A stretch of DNA of 7,166 bases, taken from the NCBI GenBank assembly GCA_002353225.1, contig DEJF01000038.1, positions 1 to 7,166 on the forward strand, written 5' to 3'. The notes below the pieces were generated by a model. It searched no databases. It was given only the letters and a program-made list of their open reading frames with translations, and was not told the DNA's origin. The stretch comes from Prevotella sp. UBA2755. GTDB taxonomy: Bacteria > Bacteroidota > Bacteroidia > Bacteroidales > Bacteroidaceae. Of this stretch, positions 7,070 through 7,166 are shown in pieces. The position numbers and the translations under genes are program-made. How positions within the stretch are numbered: the first letter of the stretch is position 1; every line of letters starts with the position of its first letter.

Positions 7070-7166
7070 CTCTTACATGTATTTTTTAAACCCTTGTTAC
7101 CGTTGCCACCTTGCAACAATGGTTGATAATCAGTGAATTACGTGTGACAAGGACGAAAAATCGTTG
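7070..7166. other. Gene-free tail with nested inverted repeats
   Basis: No coding region is visible in the last ~95 bases. There is an outer dyad CCTTGTTAC (7092-7100) with GTGACAAGG (7144-7152), matching at 8 of 9 positions. An inner dyad GTTGC (7102-7106) with GCAAC (7113-7117) has a 6-base loop. No promoter or gene start is recognised before the window ends. Confidence 0.3.

Overview
The window looks like a piece of a Bacteroidales chromosome, most likely a Prevotella/Segatella-type gut or oral species. The evidence is a tandem SusC-like/SusD-like gene pair, a surface lipoprotein with a Lys-Asp-Asp export signal after the lipidated Cys, A-rich gene leaders without clear Shine-Dalgarno sites, and a TTTG-N20-TAACTTTG promoter of the Bacteroidetes sigma-factor type. 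The genus is inferred from the style of the proteins and was not tested by a search.

Positions 4-6562 hold three complete, co-directional genes, closely spaced and closed by a strong intrinsic terminator at 6583-6621. They are a 1086-residue SusC/RagA-family TonB-dependent outer-membrane transporter, a 586-residue SusD/RagB-family lipoprotein that would form its lid, and a 497-residue lipoprotein in the SusE/SusF position. The third protein is probably a surface glycan-binding protein. It has an N-terminal Ig/PKD-like part followed by two tandem copies of a Trp-rich domain of about 165 residues. Together they form the binding and import core of a polysaccharide utilization locus (PUL): the third protein and the SusD lid capture glycan at the surface, and the SusC barrel imports the oligosaccharides. 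No glycoside hydrolase, lyase or regulator is present, so the substrate cannot be named. The window begins 3 bases before the SusC start, so the operon promoter lies outside.

Positions 6622-7166 are a short accessory stretch. A good Bacteroidetes promoter, with an inverted repeat abutting its -33 element, faces a broken RhuM-family gene. That gene has an apparent in-frame TAG near its original N-terminus, only about 75 readable residues, a likely frameshifted tail of a few residues, and then a second terminator. The second terminator shares 17 identical bases with the operon terminator, so the RhuM relic is bracketed by near-twin terminators. The last ~95 bases contain no gene, only small nested inverted repeats.

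I do not see a clear new biological system. The most interesting points are the mosaic duplication in the glycan-binding lipoprotein and the degraded RhuM cassette between matched terminators.
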